64,000 bases of DNA from Lysinibacillus agricola. Lineage in GTDB: Bacteria > Bacillota > Bacilli > Bacillales_A > Planococcaceae. Shown here piece after piece: positions 55,035 to 64,000 of the stretch (its first letter is position 1; every line of letters begins with the position of its first letter). Location: contig NZ_CP067341.1 of the NCBI RefSeq assembly GCF_016638705.1, positions 2,545,501-2,609,500 on the forward strand, written 5' to 3'. The translations under genes were made by a program, and so were the position numbers. The notes under the pieces were generated by a model. It saw only the letters and a list, made by a program, of their open reading frames with translations, made no database searches and was not told the DNA's origin.

Positions 55035-55178
55035 TTAATTTATGAAAGTAGCGCCGACAATTATTAAAAGAATGAACAGAACAACAATTAGAACAAATGT
55101 TGAACCGTTATTGCCACCTCCATAGCTATAACCTCCATAGCAACAATTGTTGTTGTAATTGCCACTGAACCATCCCAT
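55035..55178 (-). CDS. YjcZ-family sporulation protein
   Basis: 47 residues: a short Gly/Asn/Tyr-rich head with paired Cys, then one membrane helix with FVLIVVLFILLIIVGATF. This matches YjcZ-type small spore proteins that many Bacillaceae carry in several copies. AAAGGAGG precedes ATG 55178. Nearby gdh and the coat gene support a role in the spore. Confidence 0.85.
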   Translation of the reverse strand: MGWFSGNYNNNCCYGGYSYGGGNNGSTFVLIVVLFILLIIVGATFIN

Positions 55179-55288
55179 GATGCATTCCTCCTTTCTACTT
55201 CTATAATATGTAGCGTTACAAAAAGTGGAGAGGTATTTATCCAACAAGCACCTTAGAAGTATAAATTTTTGAAAATAATACTTTGAGA

Positions 55289-55318
55289 AAAAAAGGGCCA
55301 CTGTTTGGAAGTGACCCT
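55289..55318 (-). terminator. Hairpin upstream of the YjcZ-like gene
   Basis: GGGCCAC / GTGACCC stem, T run on the minus strand, same family as 54929. It would end transcripts coming from the right. Confidence 0.55.
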
Positions 55319-55464
55319 CAGTAACAATTCAAGGCGGTGTAGGCTAAAAAATTAGCTTATTATATTATTATGATGAGATAACTACTTTTGTATAGTGAAT
55401 TGCCTTAGGAATTAATTTATAAATTTAAATGTAAAAAATCCACATGCAAACAGGGATTTCTATA

Positions 55465-55502
55465 AGACCAAGATAGCTTAATTGCCGTCTTGGTCTATTT
55501 TG
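55465..55502 (+). terminator. Rho-independent hairpin
   Basis: AGACCAAGATAG / CGTCTTGGTCT stem, then ATTTTG; a near twin lies at 60285. Confidence 0.55.
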
Positions 55503-55582
55503 TATGACGAAAATGGAAGATTCACATAACAAATTAAACCAACTTAATAGGTGATTCTAATTAACAGTATAAAAAATTTCCA

Positions 55583-55610
55583 TTGACACATCATAGAAGA
55601 GTATTATAGA
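55583..55610 (+). promoter_or_regulatory. Probable SigA promoter of glcU-gdh
   Basis: TTGACA, 16 bases, TATAGA, 50 bases before ATG 55660. A SigG promoter, which drives gdh in B. subtilis, could not be confirmed. Confidence 0.5.
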
Positions 55611-55659
55611 TGTTTTGTTAAATCAAATAAAGCATTTAGAGAGGTGAAAGGTTTAAAAA

Positions 55660-56517
55660 ATGGATATCATCCTAGCGTTATTACCAGCTCTCTTTTGGGG
55701 AAGTATTGTATTATTTAACGTCAAGCTCGGTGGTGGACCCTATAGTCAAGTACTTGGCACAACATTTGGTGCCCTTATTTTCTCTATAGGTATTTACTTT
55801 TTTGTAAAGCCTGAGTTATCTCCTATAGTGTTTGGAGTCGGAATTGTATCAGGTCTTTTTTGGGCATTAGGTCAGGTAAACCAATTGAAAAGTATTGATT
55901 TAATAGGGGTTTCCAAAACAATGCCCATTTCGACAGGGCTACAATTAGTATCAACGACTTTATTTGGCGTGATCGTGTTTCATGAATGGTCGACAACAAT
56001 GTCGGTTATATTAGGTGTTCTTGCACTTATTAGTATCATCATTGGTATTGTTCTCACATCACTACCTAATCCAGAAGAGAAACAAGAAGAACACGGAAGC
56101 AATTTGAAAAAAGGAATTTTAATTTTACTTGTTTCCACTTTTGGTTATTTAGTATATGTAGTGGTAATACGCTTATTTAATGTAAGTGGATGGTCTGCCT
56201 TATTTCCACAAGCAATCGGAATGGTAATAGGTGGGGTTTTATTAACATTTAAGCATAAGCCATTTAATAAGTATGCCATTCGTAATATTATCCCAGGTTT
56301 AATATGGGCTGCCGGAAATATGTTTTTATTTATATCACAGCCTCGTGTAGGAGTTGCAACAAGTTTTTCTCTTTCTCAAATGGGGATTGTCATCGCTACT
56401 TTAGGTGGAATTTTTATATTAGGTGAGAAAAAAACAAAAAAGCAATTCATCGCAATTATCATTGGGATTGTTTTTATAGTCGCTGCTGGGATTATGTTAG
56501 GGATTGCGAAAAGATAA
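55660..56517 (+). CDS. glcU: Glucose uptake protein GlcU
   Basis: 285 residues, ten membrane helices of the GRP/DMT sugar transporter family; PALFWGSIVLFNVKLGGGPY opens it. Brings glucose in without phosphorylation, so that the dehydrogenase encoded next can use it. GAGAGGTGAAAGG precedes the ATG; gdh starts 15 bases after the stop. Confidence 0.9.
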   Translation: MDIILALLPALFWGSIVLFNVKLGGGPYSQVLGTTFGALIFSIGIYFFVKPELSPIVFGVGIVSGLFWALGQVNQLKSIDLIGVSKTMPISTGLQLVSTTLFGVIVFHEWSTTMSVILGVLALISIIIGIVLTSLPNPEEKQEEHGSNLKKGILILLVSTFGYLVYVVVIRLFNVSGWSALFPQAIGMVIGGVLLTFKHKPFNKYAIRNIIPGLIWAAGNMFLFISQPRVGVATSFSLSQMGIVIATLGGIFILGEKKTKKQFIAIIIGIVFIVAAGIMLGIAKR

Positions 56518-57318
<801 letters not shown>

Positions 57319-57329
57319 GTAATATGATG

Positions 57330-57443
57330 TAACTTCTTTCAGCAAATGTCTTTTGTAACGTAAGTGAAACGGCAGTTACAAATGAATGCGGGTTTAAGTT
57401 CTTTTCAGCTGGTGTACAAACATCCGCTGAATTAAGTTAAAGC
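57330..57443 (+). repeat. Dispersed repeat, TTTCAGCAAATG family, copy 3 (complete)
   Basis: It starts AACTTCTTTCAGCAAATG, holds TTTTGTAACG and CAGTTACAAATGAATGC, and ends CAGCTGGTGTACAAACATCC then GCTGAATTAAGTT. The ends (AACTTcTTTCAGC / GCTGAATTAAGTT) pair, so the whole unit folds as a cruciform-like hairpin. Confidence 0.75.
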
Positions 57444-57570
57444 CTCCAGCAGGTGATTAATAATGGGTACTAAGTCTTTTTTATGTTTATTGATACCGTC
57501 CCCCATAATAGAAAACTGAAGATGTAGTAAATGGGAAAGTTTATGCAAAATAATTAAGAGGGGATTAATG
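57444..57570 (-). other. Possible gene fragment ending in the repeat
   Basis: On the minus strand, GDGINKHKKDLVPIINHLLEA reads to a TAA inside the repeat's TTAAGTT, without a start or ribosome site. It is probably the tail of a lost gene. Confidence 0.25.
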
Positions 57571-57690
57571 TTAAAAATAGGAAACAATAATATGATCGAT
57601 TGTATCTAATCTCTGTTCAACATTATCGAATCTACGGTCGATTGCATCAAATTTCTGAATTCAATATCATCGAATCTATTGTATATTTGT
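57571..57690 (-). pseudogene. Relic of a coiled-coil protein
   Basis: The minus strand reads FDAIDRRFDNVEQRLDTIDH and then a short tail to TAA 57573-57571, with an upstream run NRFDDIE in another frame. This FDxIDxRFDxVEQRLDxID heptad type is found in small coiled-coil proteins of Bacilli and phages. One frameshift, and the 5' end is missing. Confidence 0.5.
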
Positions 57691-57849
57691 AGTTCTTGAA
57701 AATGGGCTATAGAAATGAAATTATTGGATGTTGGTAATTTGTGGTGGCCGACTAAACCTTACTGATTAGGCAGATTTTAGTATTTTTAGGGTTTGTTCAG
57801 AAATTGTTTAGAATGATGTTGTAATCTATCAATGTAATCTTGTCAAACA

Positions 57850-57903
57850 AATACAAAGGGCCAGACACTCATTCATAAAGTGAGTCCTGGTCTTTTTGTA
57901 TTT
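57850..57903. terminator. Long hairpin
   Basis: AAATACAAAGgGCCAGaCACTCA pairs with TGAGTcCTGGtCTTTTTGTATTT, with A and T runs on both ends. Between it and 58075 I see no gene. Confidence 0.65.
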
Positions 57904-58075
57904 ATCCACTCTGTAAGTCATGTGCCTCAATCGAAAAGCGGATATGAGGAAATGAAAAAGATGGTGTGAAATTGGAATATCAAACCACATGATCTCATTT
58001 CTCTGTATAATAAAAGGAATATTATTTCGATGCTCGTACAGTTTGAAAATGGGCGGTTGATATGAGGGGGCTTAT

Positions 58076-58552
58076 ATGATGACAATTGAGGTTTTTATCG
58101 CAATAGAGGGAGATTATTTTGCTGTGAATGAAATTGTAAAAGAAGGGCATGAGGAGCATGTGATGGAGGAACCAACGATTTTTAAAAGTGTGGAGTCTGT
58201 AATGCCCGAATCTTATTATAAAGAACTAATTGACAACGAAGAGAGTGATATTCTAATTGCAAAGGAAGATGAAGTTGTAGTGGGTTTCGCAATTATAAGT
58301 GTTGAAGCTTCTCCACCTTTTGAGTCTCTCGTTCAACGGAAATATGCTTACATACATGATTTTGGTGTAAAAGAAGACCTACAAAGAAAAGGAATCGGAA
58401 AATTGTTATTCAAGGCTTGTATAACTTGGGCTAAAATAAGGGATGTTGACTCAATCGAGTTAAATGTTTGGGAATTCAATAAGAAAGCAATTGATTTTTA
58501 TAAACATTTTGATATGAAGAGCGTTAGTAGAAAAATGAAATTAACTTTATAA
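58076..58552 (+). CDS. GNAT-family N-acetyltransferase
   Basis: 158 residues; the acetyl-CoA loop is EDLQRKGIGKLLF and the last motif is FNKKAIDFYKHFDMKSVSRKMK, typical of the single-domain amine acetyltransferases. GAGGGGG lies seven bases before the double ATG. Monocistronic. Confidence 0.85.
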   Translation: MMTIEVFIAIEGDYFAVNEIVKEGHEEHVMEEPTIFKSVESVMPESYYKELIDNEESDILIAKEDEVVVGFAIISVEASPPFESLVQRKYAYIHDFGVKEDLQRKGIGKLLFKACITWAKIRDVDSIELNVWEFNKKAIDFYKHFDMKSVSRKMKLTL

Positions 58553-58793
58553 CGAAGTTTCTTGAAATGAAGAACCAGGAGATCGACGATATTTGTCTCA
58601 AAACGTTTAGAACATTTCTGCCACTATCCTAAGAGTATGAGAAACATGAAAAAGGACTTCCGTAGAAACACGCAAGCCCTAAAATCGCACCAAACATAGT
58701 TTCTATTATCCGTTAACCCATTCTTTAATTTAACTTTATGATAATTAAAAAACCAACAGACTATAACTTAAGTATTTTGGATATAAGGCAATA

Positions 58794-58928
58794 CTACACA
58801 CCGCTCCATACTAAAGTTCTTAATAAATAAAACAAGCCAAGACCGGCAATAATCAAAAGAACGAATAACACAATAACAAAGGCAAAATTTGTACCTGGTG
58901 TATTTACTCCATAAGATGGATAACTCAA
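58794..58928 (-). CDS. YjcZ-like small membrane protein
   Basis: 44 residues from TTG 58928 (GGAGGGG upstream): SYPSYGVNTPGTNFAFVIVL, then LFVLLIIAG as membrane helix, then a short basic tail. Same build as the YjcZ family, lacking cysteines. Probably a spore protein. Confidence 0.7.
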   Translation of the reverse strand: MSYPSYGVNTPGTNFAFVIVLFVLLIIAGLGLFYLLRTLVWSGV

Positions 58929-58992
58929 AACAATCCCCTCCTTATAAAAATTTATAGCAGGATTATTTGAAGAAAGGAACAGTAATATATTT

Positions 58993-59028
58993 TATAAAAG
59001 GCTGTAACAATACGTCATAGCCTTTATA
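58993..59028 (-). terminator. Hairpin near the YjcZ-like gene
   Basis: AAAAGGCTGT... and ...CATAGCCTTT pair over a short loop; T-rich on both sides. Confidence 0.5.
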
Positions 59029-59737
59029 ATACATTTCCTTTTTATTAATAAAATACAGCTATGGGCACTGTGGAGAAGGGATTAATGTTGATTTTCTACT
59101 GTTATTTTAAAGTGTGGTTCACATTTACCGGCATCCATTTCTACAGAGTTTTCTTTTCGAACATTTGAAATTAATTTCTAAACATTGGAATGCGGTATTT
59201 TCCACTTCGACTAGGCCCATATAAGCAAGCGCCACAAGTAATGACTGATAGCTACAATTTTAAGACCTGCCTTCAGGTGCGCACGAGATCATTGATGAAA
59301 TAGAGAATAAGGTGCTATTGGAACAATGGTTGAGGCAAATTAATATGACAACCACAAACATACGAAACTTCTTTTTCCTTTATAGTATGTTGTACTAAAT
59401 AAAGAACTCAGGGCCAATTACCTTATGTAAGGAAGGGTTTTAATCATGAATTATTGATAAAATTAGTTCAGGACGGCAAGTTGGGGATGAGTTTGCTAAG
59501 TTTATTGGCATGAGAGACCATTTCATTATCCATCTATAAAGAGCTATTTTTAGAATTTTTATGTCTTTCTTTGTATGGATTTGCATGCATTGATTGGAAT
59601 GGACCTTGTTGGATATTGTCATTTATAAAGGTTTTATTCTATAGGATTTCTTGAACATTTAAAAAATCAGTAGTGCAACTCACACTCATTTAATATAGAA
59701 TCTAACTTATAACTTATTTGGAAATGGAGTGTAGAAG
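59029..59737. other. Long gene-poor stretch
   Basis: About 700 bases without a supported gene. A short run near 59280-59340 (AHEIIDEIENKVLLEQWLRQ) has codon use like a gene but lacks a start; it may be a relic. Confidence 0.3.
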
Positions 59738-60274
59738 ATGTTTCCTATTTTAGATACTGAACGATTAGTGTTAAGAGAACTTACCGAACATGACGCCCAA
59801 GAAGTTTTAAATTGTTTTTCAAATCCTGATGTATTACGCCACTATGGGCAGAATCCTTTATCGAGTTTAGAGCAGGTTAAACAAATAATTAAAAATTTTT
59901 CAAAAAATTATGATGAAAAACGTGGAATTAAATGGGGAATTGCCTTAAAAGGGCAAGAAGGTATTATTGGTACTATTGGTTTTCAAGAGTGGTCCACTGA
60001 GCATAAAAGGGCTGACATTAGCTATGCACTTTTTCCTGAGAGTTGGGGAAAAGGGTATGCGCAGGAAGCTGTTAATAGAGTCCTATCATTTGGCTTTCAA
60101 GAGATGGATTTAATGCGTATTGGAGCTATTGTTTTCACTGAAAATGAAGCTTCAAATAAACTATTAATCAAATTAAGCTTTGAAAAAGAAGGGATATTAA
60201 AAAATTATATGCACCAAAACGGTGTTCCGTATGACACTAATATTTTTTCTCTAATAAAGGTTAAAACATCATAA
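59738..60274 (+). CDS. GNAT-family acetyltransferase, RimJ/RimL type
   Basis: 178 residues: DTERLVLREL at the start, PESWGKGYAQEAVNRV as acetyl-CoA loop, and NEASNKLLIKLSFEKEGIL near the end. Resembles ribosomal-protein N-acetyltransferases and streptothricin-type small-molecule acetylases; substrate unknown. Start ATG 59738; the ribosome site is AATGGAGTG. Confidence 0.85.
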   Translation: MFPILDTERLVLRELTEHDAQEVLNCFSNPDVLRHYGQNPLSSLEQVKQIIKNFSKNYDEKRGIKWGIALKGQEGIIGTIGFQEWSTEHKRADISYALFPESWGKGYAQEAVNRVLSFGFQEMDLMRIGAIVFTENEASNKLLIKLSFEKEGILKNYMHQNGVPYDTNIFSLIKVKTS

Positions 60275-60284
60275 TAATGGCATG

Positions 60285-60320
60285 GACCAAGATAGATTAA
60301 TTACTGTCTTGGTCTTTATC
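60285..60320 (+). terminator. Terminator of the GNAT gene
   Basis: GACCAAGATAG / CTGTCTTGGTC stem, TTTA tail. Confidence 0.8.
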
Positions 60321-60407
60321 ATTAAAACGATTAAATAAAATGATTTTTACTTAAATAAATACATAAATTCCTTTCATATTCCAAAAATTGATACAAATAT
60401 TTATTTT

Positions 60408-60465
60408 TTTCAGCAAATGTTTTTTGTAGCGAAAGCAAAGCGTCAGCTACATTGTTCAGCTAGAG
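60408..60465 (+). repeat. Dispersed repeat, TTTCAGCAAATG family, copy 4 (partial)
   Basis: TTTTTTTCAGCAAATGTTTT then GTAGCGAAAGCAAAGCGTCA; the right half is missing. The rest of 60321-60619 shows no gene. Confidence 0.65.
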
Positions 60466-60619
60466 GTAAAGGTGTATATTTCCAAACCAAGCGACTTGTT
60501 TTGACCGTGGGAAAAAGTAATCGAATATTTAGTGATAAAGGATGAAGTCAAATCATTTCAAGACCGTGATAAACATTCACACATACTATATTTTTGAAGG
60601 AGTGGGGGAATAGGAGAAA

Positions 60620-60919
60620 ATGGATGAAAAAATTATGAAGAATATAAAAAAGTATGGATTTGGATTGTTTACATTTGTCCTAATCGCGATTGGATTTTTA
60701 ATTGTAATAAACGGTGTTGAAAATGGTGTAAATTCAGCAAATGAGTATTTAAGTACTTCAATGGGTGGAAGCATGGATACAGATAGTTTCCTCGTAATAA
60801 AGCAAGGGTATATTTTATCGAATTTTATATTTGGGGGAATTCTGCTATTGGTTGGACTTTCATTTTTTTGTATGTATCTATATAAATTTTTGAAGGAAAT
60901 GGATGTATGGGACGAATGA
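60620..60919 (+). CDS. Small two-helix membrane protein
   Basis: 99 residues, helices at about 12-32 and 66-88, with a polar loop between. The AGGAG site ahead of ATG 60620 is good. No family is recognised. Confidence 0.65.
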   Translation: MDEKIMKNIKKYGFGLFTFVLIAIGFLIVINGVENGVNSANEYLSTSMGGSMDTDSFLVIKQGYILSNFIFGGILLLVGLSFFCMYLYKFLKEMDVWDE

Positions 60920-60980
60920 AAAGAATTTGATTTCAAAATAATAGTGAATGTTTCGTCATTAAGTTAGAAGTATATGAAAG

Positions 60981-61012
60981 AAAAAAGGGGTCACTGGAGG
61001 AAGGTGACCCTT
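60981..61012 (-). terminator. Terminator of the third YjcZ-like gene
   Basis: AAGGGGTCAC / GGTGACCCTT with T run on the minus strand; same family as the hairpins at 54929 and 55289. Confidence 0.75.
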
Positions 61013-61082
61013 GAAGATGTAGGGGTAAATTAGTATTTCTCTCATAAAAATATGAGCAATAGAGGTGTTGGCGTAATCGTTT

Positions 61083-61187
61083 TTTAGTATTTAATAAAAG
61101 TAGCGCCAACGATAATTAAAAGAATGAATAATACTACAATTAGGGCAAAAGCGGACCCTGTGCCGTAACCATTACCTGAACAGCCCA
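61083..61187 (-). CDS. YjcZ-family sporulation protein
   Basis: 34 residues: MGCSGNGYGTGSAFALIVVL then FILLIIVGATF, almost the same membrane helix as the gene at 55035. GGGAG precedes ATG 61187. Probably a small spore membrane protein. Confidence 0.85.
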
Positions 61188-61426
61188 TAACTACTCCCTG
61201 CTTTCTACAATCTATAATACGCAAAGCTGTAAAAAGGAAAGATGGTAATCATCTAACTAAAAAAATAAATAATGGAATATAGTTAGTAATAAATTTTCCT
61301 ACACTTTTCCAAGTAATATTACAAGTTTTATCGTTATGAAGGGGCATCTACTATTCGCAACATATTTTAGCTTTATGGAAATTAAACATTCGATAGAGGT
61401 TAGTCATTATAGAGGAGGACATAAAA

Positions 61427-61837
61427 ATGGAAAAAGAGAAATCAACAAAAGTTGGCGTGGGGGCGGTTATCCTAGATAAGGCTAATAAAATTTTACTCGT
61501 TTTACGTAAAAAAGCACCTGAAGCAGGCTGTTGGAGCTTACCTGGTGGCAAGGTTGACTACATGGAAACAATAGAAAATGCGATCATACGTGAGATAAAG
61601 GAAGAGCTTGGAGTGGACATCGAAATTACACAATTGGTATGTGTGACCAACCATATTATTCAATCAGAGAATGTTCATTATGTTGCGCCTACTTTCGCTG
61701 CTCGTATTACGAATGGAGAAGTACAAAATAGAGAGCCTCATGCTTTAGAGGAAGTGCAGTGGTTTTCAATAAATGAAATCCCAGAAAACATAACAATGAC
61801 AACCGATTATGCGCTGAAACAGTTAAAGTTTTTTTGA
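61427..61837 (+). CDS. NUDIX hydrolase
   Basis: 136 residues with the Nudix box GGKVDYMETIENAIIREIKE followed by ELG, complete in the glutamates that hold the metal. Cleaves a nucleoside diphosphate linked to another group; specificity cannot be told. GAGGAGG stands before the ATG. Confidence 0.9.
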   Translation: MEKEKSTKVGVGAVILDKANKILLVLRKKAPEAGCWSLPGGKVDYMETIENAIIREIKEELGVDIEITQLVCVTNHIIQSENVHYVAPTFAARITNGEVQNREPHALEEVQWFSINEIPENITMTTDYALKQLKFF

Positions 61838-61905
61838 CACTCCCACCCCTAAAGGGCAAGCTGACTAACGTCAGTGGGATTCTTGCTACCAAAGGCGAAG
61901 TCCAT
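61838..61905. other. Sequence resembling an IS200/IS605-type end
   Basis: CACTCCCACCCCTAAAGGG, a hairpin CTGACTAACGTCAG, then TGGGATTCTTGCTACC. It looks like the hairpin ends left by IS605-type elements, and lies between the Nudix stop and a truncated gene. No transposase is present. Confidence 0.3.
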
Positions 61906-61939
61906 TTCTGGTATCGCTGACGAGCAAGATTTCGTGTGC

Positions 61940-62131
61940 CAAGTACCTTTAATAAAAGTCGTAATTGGTCAGCCAACAGATATTTTAGCTGCTAATGCGG
62001 CTGGTATAATGAGTTTTGGCGCATTATGGGGAGAAGGCAATAAAGATAAATTAGTAGGTGCATTCCCTACTGATATATTACATAACCCTGAAGATATTTT
62101 AGCTATTAATCGACTTTATATTACTCGATAA
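61940..62131 (+). pseudogene. C-terminal relic of a HAD phosphatase
   Basis: The frame reads VVIGQPTDILAANAAGIMSF, then GALWGEGNKDKLVGAFPTDIL and on to TAA, the last third of a phosphoglycolate-phosphatase-like HAD enzyme. The usual GDTxxDI is changed to GQPTDI, and catalytic motif I is missing altogether. Confidence 0.65.
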
Positions 62132-62136
62132 ACATG

Positions 62137-62178
62137 AAAATCACCAGCTACTCCAATTTCAGTTTTCTGGTGATTTTT
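62137..62178. terminator. Bidirectional terminator
   Basis: AAAATCACCAG pairs with CTGGTGATTTT, with A/T runs on both sides; serves the HAD relic and the EamA gene. Confidence 0.75.
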
Positions 62179-62197
62179 ATTGATTAATTAAATTTTG

Positions 62198-63106
62198 TTA
62201 GACTCGTGTTTTTTTTCTGTTTTTTTGAACTAAGTTTTTCTCAGAAATAAAAAGACCAGATAATGTTAGAACTATACCGAATGCCGCCAAATAAGTTATT
62301 TGTTCATGTAATACAATTATAGATGTTAGTACTGTAATGACAGGAACCGCGTAAATATAAATACTACTTTTAATGGTGCCTAGCGTTTTAACAGCATAGC
62401 CCCATGTAATAAAACAAAGAGCAGAAGCACCAAGACCTAAGAATATTATATTGAATAAAGAAACTGGATTTGTAAAACGTTTCAGTTCCCATTCAAAATC
62501 AAACAGGAAAAGGGCAGGCATCATAAATAGAATCCCGTAAAAAAACACCCTTCTTGTCGTTTGAATTGTATGATATCCGTAACCACTTATTTTTTTAGTC
62601 AATACAGAATAAGTAGCCCAAACGAGCGTAGCAATTACAGCTAATAAATCTCCTAAGGGGTTTAGCTGGAACTTTGAAGTACTGTTAAAGCTGATGAGGT
62701 AGATTCCAGTAATTGCAACAATAAATCCAATGAAAAAGTTGATCCGTAATGGTTCCTCCTTCAAAAATAGGTAGGTGAGAATGGCTGTGAAAAAGGGAAC
62801 GACGGAACTGATAACGCCAACATTAGAAGCCATTGTAAAGGTTAAGGCAATATTCTCTAAAAGGTAATAAAACGTAACACCACATAAACCAGCACTAGCA
62901 AAAATAAATTCATGTTTTTTATTCGTTAATTTTAGTCGGTACGGGTAGATCATCATTAACGCAACGAAACCTATGACAAAACGAAAAAATAGGATTTCAA
63001 TAGGGGTAAAATCATTCAATAATATTTTAGTAGAGATAAAAGTTGTTCCCCAAATCAAAATGGTAATAAGTGCTGCTGTATGACCAACAGTATTTTTTTT
63101 CTCCAT
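62198..63106 (-). CDS. EamA/DMT-family transporter
   Basis: 302 residues, ten membrane helices in two EamA repeats (TILIWGTTFISTKILL at the first and TLVWATYSVLTKKI at the sixth). A drug or metabolite exporter. GAAAGGAC lies inside the AraC gene end; the two genes are three bases apart, so one transcript, with the regulator first. Confidence 0.9.
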   Translation of the reverse strand: MEKKNTVGHTAALITILIWGTTFISTKILLNDFTPIEILFFRFVIGFVALMMIYPYRLKLTNKKHEFIFASAGLCGVTFYYLLENIALTFTMASNVGVISSVVPFFTAILTYLFLKEEPLRINFFIGFIVAITGIYLISFNSTSKFQLNPLGDLLAVIATLVWATYSVLTKKISGYGYHTIQTTRRVFFYGILFMMPALFLFDFEWELKRFTNPVSLFNIIFLGLGASALCFITWGYAVKTLGTIKSSIYIYAVPVITVLTSIIVLHEQITYLAAFGIVLTLSGLFISEKNLVQKNRKKTRV

Positions 63107-63109
63107 ATA

Positions 63110-63952
63110 CTAGTCCTTTCTAATAGTCGATTGTTCATCAAGTTTAGTAAAAAAATATTGATATTGTTTAGGTGTTAAACCGATAAATTCCATAAAAAAA
63201 TGGCTAAAGTGACTTTGATCGCCGAAGCCACTATACAGGGCCGCATCTAATGGCGGCACTCCCTGTTCCAAAAGCTTCTTTGCCTCATTGATACGTATTG
63301 TTTGTAGATAGCGATACGGCGTAATGCCGCGAACACGGGTAAATGCTCGAACTAAAGAATATTTATTCATATTTGCCATTCTCGCTAAATCATCTAAAGT
63401 AATTCGCTCTTGATAATGTGCTTCTATATATTGACAAAGATTTTTAATCATTTCTGTTTTTGCACCAGAATCAGCTTCATTAGGAGGCTCTGTATATTCG
63501 TCAATTAACTGCTTGATAAAAATATAAAATGTTTCTTGCTTTTCATCATTTGGTAATTCGTTCATGATCATCTGATGAAGATTATGTAATATGCTTGTTT
63601 GTTCACTTAAATAAGCAACTGGAGTTTTAAACTGGGGCAGATAGTCTTTTCCAGTAATCTCTTTGGTTACTTTTCGCATGATTTCAGGCTTAATATTTAA
63701 ACATCGATAATCTAATGTTTTGTTGTCAATCTGTTCACAAGCATGATTATCCAGAGGATTAAAACATATTAAATCACCGGTATTGATGATATATTCTTTG
63801 TTCTTGCAAGTTAATCGTCTTTGGCCACTCTCTATGAACCCAATCACATAGTATTCATGGAAGTGGTTTGGGAATTTTTGCATGATTCCACAGAAACGAT
63901 AGGCTTCAATCTGAAGATCATTATCAAAGTGAACGGTTCTTTCTTCTAACAT
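63110..63952 (-). CDS. AraC-family regulator
   Basis: 280 residues from ATG 63952 (GAAGG upstream). An N-terminal cupin (about 10-120, FPNHFHEYYVIGFIESGQRR) senses the ligand, and the C-terminal double helix-turn-helix carries DDLARMANMNKYSLVRAFT and the family end GFGDQSHFSHFFMEFIGLTP. It probably controls the exporter that follows. Confidence 0.9.
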   Translation of the reverse strand: MLEERTVHFDNDLQIEAYRFCGIMQKFPNHFHEYYVIGFIESGQRRLTCKNKEYIINTGDLICFNPLDNHACEQIDNKTLDYRCLNIKPEIMRKVTKEITGKDYLPQFKTPVAYLSEQTSILHNLHQMIMNELPNDEKQETFYIFIKQLIDEYTEPPNEADSGAKTEMIKNLCQYIEAHYQERITLDDLARMANMNKYSLVRAFTRVRGITPYRYLQTIRINEAKKLLEQGVPPLDAALYSGFGDQSHFSHFFMEFIGLTPKQYQYFFTKLDEQSTIRKD

Positions 63953-64000
63953 CTCATGAACACCTTCTTTTCGGTAATATGGAAGTAAGTGTAGCACAAA

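Overview
This window looks like chromosome from a low-GC, endospore-forming Bacillota of the Lysinibacillus/Solibacillus kind. The sequence-level reasons are: AT-rich DNA, strong AGGAGG-type ribosome sites, frequent TTG/GTG starts, a Spo0E-family phosphatase, a CotD-like His-rich coat protein, several tiny YjcZ-like spore proteins, a glcU-gdh spore glucose pair, Amj lipid II flippase, a ComP/ComA-like two-component system, and the Bacillus-type neighbourhood dfrA, trhA, degV, ypmR/ypmS-like, msrA, msrB, yozE, deoD. The genus is an inference. I see no rRNA, tRNA, CRISPR array or intact insertion sequence.

Layout: 1-9.3 kb holds small hypothetical and lipoprotein genes, amj, a spo0E-like gene and four GNAT/SMI1-type genes. 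9.5-15.7 kb holds cytochrome c assembly (ResC/CcsB), a cold-shock protein, and a ComP/ComA-like pair whose kinase gene is cut by one in-frame stop. 15.7-22.4 kb holds thyA, an Rrf2 repressor with its NAD(P)-binding target and matching palindromic operators, aspA and a chemoreceptor. 22.5-29.2 kb holds two gene relics and two cobalamin riboswitches, one before a 257-residue protein of unknown function and one before a BtuF-like lipoprotein plus a half-size sulfite-reductase-like protein, with a TetM-like GTPase between them. 29.7-44.4 kb is mostly housekeeping. 44.5-47.2 kb is a GntR-ABC module lying between deoD and a decayed second copy of the deoD 3' end. 48.6-57.3 kb holds a TetR-hydrolase-lpdA operon with paired operators, sporulation genes and glcU-gdh. 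57.3-64 kb is gene-poor, with relics, GNAT and Nudix genes, and an AraC-EamA pair.

The most unusual structure is a set of four intergenic arrays (6.1, 16.8-17.6, 24.8 and 40.7-41.2 kb). They are built from three unrelated core words, ATTTATCGA, AATACCCGCG and GCGACGGATAGA, yet all have a 21-bp pitch (in places 19 or 20): a conserved half followed by a variable half. Three of the four lie between convergent genes, usually just past a terminator, and one supplies stop codons to both neighbours. They produce long spurious open frames on both strands because 21 is a multiple of 3.

A second theme is decay by single changes: a ComP-like kinase, a DUF2306 protein and a DUF4181 protein are each intact except for one in-frame stop. 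There are also two dispersed intergenic repeat families with four copies each, some of which mark gene ends or truncated genes.
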